The notes beneath the pieces are model-generated. The model worked only from the letters and a program-made list of their open reading frames with translations. It had not been told where the DNA came from and ran no database searches. From NCBI GenBank assembly GCA_002371315.1, contig DFHL01000031.1, forward strand, positions 1 to 24,853: a stretch of DNA of 24,853 nucleotides, given 5' to 3'. The number at the start of each line of letters is the position of its first letter. Within the stretch, counting starts at the first letter, position 1. The stretch comes from Bacteroidales bacterium UBA3724. Lineage in GTDB: Bacteria; Bacteroidota; Bacteroidia; Bacteroidales; P3. Position numbers and translations under genes: made by a program. Shown piece after piece: positions 21,742 to 24,853 of this stretch.

Positions 21742-23169
21742 CTATCTTGCCGAGCTGCTGCCGAAGAACAGGTTGAGGCCTGCCGAGATGTTCAGCTTCT
21801 TGGCGTCGACAAGGTAGATGTTCGAAATATAGTCGAGGAATGCGTAAACCTGCAGCGTGCGCATTGGCGTGAGGGTCAGGCCGATGCCGGGGTTGAACCA
21901 GTTCCATTTGCCGTTGTTGGTAAGCACCGAGGCCGAAGCCACCACCTCAACCCAGTCCTGAATGTTGACGCGCGCCAGGGCCGACGTGCGGCTGTAGAAG
22001 CCCACATTCTTGGTCTTGAACACGTCGCCCACCTTGACCAGGCCGCGGTCGAACTCGCCGTGGAACAGCAGGCCGGCGCTTACGCCCTTGGTTATGTGGA
22101 ACATACCGCCCAGGTTGACCTTCGTGGGCATTGCCGTCCAGTAGGCCTCGCCGCCGTCGACGATTTTGTATTCGGCCAGCGCCTTGAGCGAGTCGATAAG
22201 CACTTGCGTGTAGGTCGAGTCGAGCGTGCCGCCCTGCATAAGGTTGCTGACATCCACGCCCGTAAAGGTGAACGAGTTGTCCTCGCGTGCCGACACGATG
22301 CGCTTGATGTCGTCGGCCCAGTGGATGCCGGGGCCCAAGTCGACGATGCTGGCCGACACCTCGAAGAGGTCGGTCTCATAGCGGGCGCCGAGGTCGAAAT
22401 TGACGCCGTAGTTCTTTGGCATATAGTTGCGAACGTGGGCCGTCGTGATGTTGGTGACGCTGTCGGTGGTGATGTCGATTGCCGAGGTGTAGTTCATATT
22501 CAGGTCCAGGTTGGCCGTCATCGACGAATAGTCGGGCGCCGTGGCCAGCGTCAGCGACGAGCTGGCGTTGGAAAGGTCGAGGTAGCCGATCAGCAGCTTG
22601 ACGCGAGCGCCTACCGTCAGGTTGTCGTTCAGGCGCAGGCCGAGGCCCACGGCCCCTTCGCCATATACGCGGGCGCCGATCAGGTTGCCGTCCAGCAGCT
22701 CGATGACGTCGCTGCCCGTGTGGCCGTAGTTGCCTTCGTTGAGGAACGTCTGCAGTCCCTTCGGCAGGCCGAAGTTGAAGTCCACCTTGGCCTGCGTCGA
22801 GAAGGTCAGGAAGAACTTGCCCAGGTCGAGGCCGAAGCCGACGGCGTGGATGCCCGTGGCCAGGCGTATCTGCTCTCCGCTCGTCAGCGTGTCGAGGACG
22901 CTGTTGGCGTTGACAATAGTCTTGTTTTCAGTCGAATCGAAGCGGAAAATGCTCGAATAGGCCAGGGGGCTCGACAGCTTGAGGTTGATGCCCGGCAGGG
23001 CCAGGTAGACGCGCGAGTGGCTGGGAAAGAAAGCCGGGTTGGCCGAGTTCATCAGCGGGTTGCGCGTCGAGCCGTACATAATGCCGCTCTGGGCATCGGC
23101 GGTGCGCGGCAGCGCCAGCGCCGCCAGCATCAGGGCGCAGGCTGCAAGTCTGAGGATGCTCTTTTTCAT
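21742..23169 (-). CDS. DUF5723 family outer-membrane protein
   Basis: A 475-residue protein with a signal peptide (MKKSILRLAACALMLAALAL ... TADA/QS) and a porin-like body of alternating strands. The N-terminal STRNPLMNSANPAFFPSH with YLALPGINLKLSS is the DUF5723 family pattern, which resembles FadL/PorP-like barrels. Glycine-aromatic strands continue to the end (LQVYAFLDYISNIYLV ... LNISAGLNLFFG). The ATG at 23169 overlaps the preceding lipoprotein stop by four bases (ATGA). The open frame extends upstream to 23496 only because it runs across that gene. Function unknown; the tight lipoprotein-barrel-lipoprotein order suggests one envelope complex. Confidence 0.82.
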   Translation of the reverse strand: MKKSILRLAACALMLAALALPRTADAQSGIMYGSTRNPLMNSANPAFFPSHSRVYLALPGINLKLSSPLAYSSIFRFDSTENKTIVNANSVLDTLTSGEQIRLATGIHAVGFGLDLGKFFLTFSTQAKVDFNFGLPKGLQTFLNEGNYGHTGSDVIELLDGNLIGARVYGEGAVGLGLRLNDNLTVGARVKLLIGYLDLSNASSSLTLATAPDYSSMTANLDLNMNYTSAIDITTDSVTNITTAHVRNYMPKNYGVNFDLGARYETDLFEVSASIVDLGPGIHWADDIKRIVSAREDNSFTFTGVDVSNLMQGGTLDSTYTQVLIDSLKALAEYKIVDGGEAYWTAMPTKVNLGGMFHITKGVSAGLLFHGEFDRGLVKVGDVFKTKNVGFYSRTSALARVNIQDWVEVVASASVLTNNGKWNWFNPGIGLTLTPMRTLQVYAFLDYISNIYLVDAKKLNISAGLNLFFGSSSAR

Positions 23170-24476
23170 TCTGCACCTCCTTCCCCGTTGTCGTTGTTGT
23201 GGATGTCGATGTTGATGTCGTAGGTGGGGTGCAGCTTGGCCCATACGCGCAGCTGCAGCAGGTCGGAGGCCTGTATCGACACGCGGTTGCGCGCCGGGTT
23301 GCCTGTCGACGACGTGCTGAGGCCTGCGCTGAGGCGCAAACCGCGCGTGTTCAGCAGGCTGTTGAACACCTCTTTGGTGATGGGCACCTGCACGACGGTC
23401 TGTTTCGGACCCGTGGCGGTGTATAGGTTGCTGGCGGGGTTCAGCGCCACGTCGGCACCGGCCACCTCGGTCAGCACGGGGTCCAGTATATCGCACATTA
23501 CCTGCCCGTTGTCGTCAATCAGCTGTGCCCGCACCGACAGCGCCAGCGGCAGGCCGTTCTGGCATTCGAGGTATATCATCGACGAGTCGATCACCAGGTC
23601 GTCGAGGTGGAACGACGGCGCGAAGGCTATGTCGGTTTCGTAGTGCAGGTCGTTGAGGTAGGCCGACAGGGGGAACCGCACCTTGATGTCGGCGTCAATG
23701 TCGATGGCCTTGACGCCGATCGAGTCGGCCACGAACTGGTTTTCAGACATTCCCGAGGCGAAAAACTCGGCCTCGAAGGCTATGTTCATCCTTGCGCTGT
23801 AGTGCACCTCCTTGGGGCGCTTGTTGATGGCCAGGCTGATGTCGGTGCCGTTGAACAGCGTGATGGTCTCGCCGCGTATCAGGTCCTCGATGGGTATCGA
23901 GTCCTTCGGGTCGTTGGGGCCCGGATAGATGTCGTAGAACTTGTTGTCCTGACCCAAGACGCTAATTGACAGGCTGTCGTAGTAGACGTGGACGTGGTAG
24001 TCCTCCAGGGCCTGCAGGGCATTTTCGTCGGCATCGGCTATGACGAAGGCCTTCAGGTCCACCAGCAGGCTGTCCACCTCGATGTCGACCGTGTCGAGGA
24101 TGGTCAGGTTGTCGAACAGGTCTACCGCCACCGAGCCGGCAATCTCGCTGCGCGCAATATGCACAATGTCAGCGTCCTTGCTGCCGCTGCCCTTGCCGTT
24201 GTCTTCAAGGTTGATGTGGAAGCTGTTGGTGGTGTCGTAGGCGATGGTGATGATGCCGCGGTCGTCGACTTCCATTTCGGCGTAGGAAATCTGGACCATT
24301 TTCAGCATATCGTATATCGTTGCCGACCCTGTGCCGATGGGGACTCCGAATGTGGGGCTGACGGTCCCGTTGATGGTCATTCCGTGACGCAGCGCGTCGA
24401 AATCATTGAACCCGTCTTTGAGGCAGGACGTCATCAACAGGCTGGCAAGCACAAGAAGAAATGCAGTCTTTTTCAT
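23166..24476 (-). CDS. Large hypothetical surface lipoprotein
   Basis: A 436-residue predicted lipoprotein: MKKTAFLLVLASLLMTSC, with the acylated cysteine at residue 18, and an acidic, beta-strand-rich body with repeated D-x-D and hydrophobic alternation (DTVDIEVDSLLVDLKAF, YHVHVYYDSLSISVLG, IDIDADIKVRFPLS). It ends in an Asn/Asp/Glu/Gly-rich tail (DIHNNDNGEGGAE). I do not recognise a family. It is first in the operon with DUF5723 and the small lipoprotein gene, translationally coupled to DUF5723 by an ATGA overlap, and is preceded by a good -7 box. Confidence 0.78.
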   Translation of the reverse strand: MKKTAFLLVLASLLMTSCLKDGFNDFDALRHGMTINGTVSPTFGVPIGTGSATIYDMLKMVQISYAEMEVDDRGIITIAYDTTNSFHINLEDNGKGSGSKDADIVHIARSEIAGSVAVDLFDNLTILDTVDIEVDSLLVDLKAFVIADADENALQALEDYHVHVYYDSLSISVLGQDNKFYDIYPGPNDPKDSIPIEDLIRGETITLFNGTDISLAINKRPKEVHYSARMNIAFEAEFFASGMSENQFVADSIGVKAIDIDADIKVRFPLSAYLNDLHYETDIAFAPSFHLDDLVIDSSMIYLECQNGLPLALSVRAQLIDDNGQVMCDILDPVLTEVAGADVALNPASNLYTATGPKQTVVQVPITKEVFNSLLNTRGLRLSAGLSTSSTGNPARNRVSIQASDLLQLRVWAKLHPTYDINIDIHNNDNGEGGAE

Positions 24477-24541
24477 CTTTCGAATTGTTTGTCAGTGAAT
24501 TATTGAATTTGGATTGGATTTGTTGTTGGTTTATTATTTTG

Positions 24542-24549
24542 CAAAGATA
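24542..24549 (-). promoter_or_regulatory. Promoter -7 element of the lipoprotein-DUF5723 operon
   Basis: The - strand reads TATCTTTG followed by C, matching TAnnTTTG; transcription would start near 24537, about 60 bases before the ATG at 24476. No clear -33 TTTG at 19-21 bases. A TTGTTGAAAAAAA tract lies 25 bases further upstream (24575-24587). Confidence 0.6.
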
Positions 24550-24596
24550 CAAAATAAAATCAATCTGTTGGCATTTGTTGAAAAAAATATTTTGTT

Positions 24597-24750
24597 AGTG
24601 GAAGTTAGGGGGAGTTAGGGGGGTGGGAAGTTAAAGGAAGTTAGAGGGAAGTTAGGAGGAAGTTAAGGGACAATACATTCCACCCCGCCTAACTTGCCTA
24701 ATTTGCCTAACTTGCCTAATTTGCCTAACTCGCCTAAATCGCCCAACTTT
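24597..24750. repeat. Mirrored purine-rich / GCCTAACTT repeat
   Basis: The left arm (24597-24670) is made of GGAAGTTA/GGGAGTTA-like units. The right arm is seven 9-bp units at 24687-24749: GCCTAACTT, GCCTAATTT, GCCTAACTT, GCCTAATTT, GCCTAACTC, GCCTAAATC, GCCCAACTT. GTTAGG words in the left arm are complementary to CCTAAC words in the right, so it can form an imperfect long hairpin around a short centre near 24671-24686. Confidence 0.75.
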
Positions 24751-24777
24751 TCCCCCTCTGCAACGCATTGATAACCA

Positions 24778-24853
24778 GCACCCGCTCTGCCCGTTGTACA
24801 GTATATGTACAGTATATGAACAGTATTTGTACGCTTCGGAAGCGTACAAATAC
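24778..24853. repeat. Mirrored 11-bp repeat element, copy B (cut by window end)
   Basis: The boundary CAGCACCCGCTCTGCC resembles the left boundary of copy A. Two GTACAGTATAT units and one GAACAGTATTT (24796-24828) lead into a perfect palindrome at 24823-24853: GTATTTGTACGCTTC, one central G, GAAGCGTACAAATAC. The palindrome ends exactly at the window edge, so the inverted units and the right boundary, if present, lie outside. Confidence 0.8.

Noticed and set aside
22060..23223. 387-codon + strand open frame opposite the DUF5723 gene
   Set aside because: Antisense shadow; product has biased Val/Arg/Gln composition and no signal peptide or motif, whereas the - strand gives a signal peptide and barrel strands.
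24687..24749. CRISPR-like array
   Set aside because: Units are contiguous 9-mers without unique spacers, and no cas genes are present. The same reasoning excludes the arrays at 13491, 19604 and 21105.
24652..24849. Short - strand open frame encoding RQIRQVRQIRQVR-like sequence
   Set aside because: It is the translation of the 9-bp GCCTAACTT array; no start context or conserved flanks.

Overview
The window reads as chromosomal DNA from a member of the Bacteroidota, most likely order Bacteroidales, with G+C clearly above 50%. Support comes from family content (DUF3276/PUR-like protein, DUF5683 next to parAB, DUF5723 outer-membrane protein, FKBP lipoproteins), from promoter elements matching the Bacteroidetes TTTG / TAnnTTTG pattern, and from A-rich leaders without Shine-Dalgarno sequences. 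No species can be named from sequence alone.

Layout. 1-577: 3' end of an IS30-family transposase. 682-2175 (+): cvpA-like gene and a tRNA-dihydrouridine synthase. 7041-2121 (-): probable operon of NrnA-like DHH phosphoesterase, two FKBP lipoproteins, adk, obg and a PAP2 phosphatase. 11713-7217 (-): outer-membrane barrel protein, coaD, recG and a TPR protein. 11816-13357 (+): dnaB with a strong terminator. 13774-16212 (+): a deoxyhypusine-synthase-like gene and a UPF0597 (L-cysteine desulfidase/L-serine dehydratase-like) gene. 16371-19133 (+): DUF3276, parA, parB, DUF5683. 24476-19224 (-): lipoprotein, DUF5723 protein, small lipoprotein, der and an Hsp15-like S4 protein. Most genes are housekeeping: replication and repair, chromosome partition, ribosome assembly GTPases, nucleotide and CoA metabolism, envelope biogenesis.

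The unusual content is between and around the genes. (1) Reading every line, I find no CATG and no CTAG in 24.85 kb, and codon choice before Met appears to follow from the CATG avoidance. (2) The spacers carry a set of short tandem-repeat elements. Several are mirrored: units of 8-11 bp run in one orientation, pass through a small palindromic centre, and continue as reverse complements. Two of these (13471-13590 and 24778-24853) share a left boundary, an 11-bp unit length and a one-base palindrome centre. Two others (4407-4504 and 14815-14934) share an identical 18-bp core. (3) A telomere-like (GGGTTTGA)n array with G-quadruplex potential lies upstream of der. (4) A simple-repeat/hairpin block sits in frame inside the PAP2 gene. 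I saw no defence island, CRISPR array, prophage, rRNA or tRNA. The best candidate for something undescribed is the mirrored repeat family, together with the tetranucleotide avoidance.
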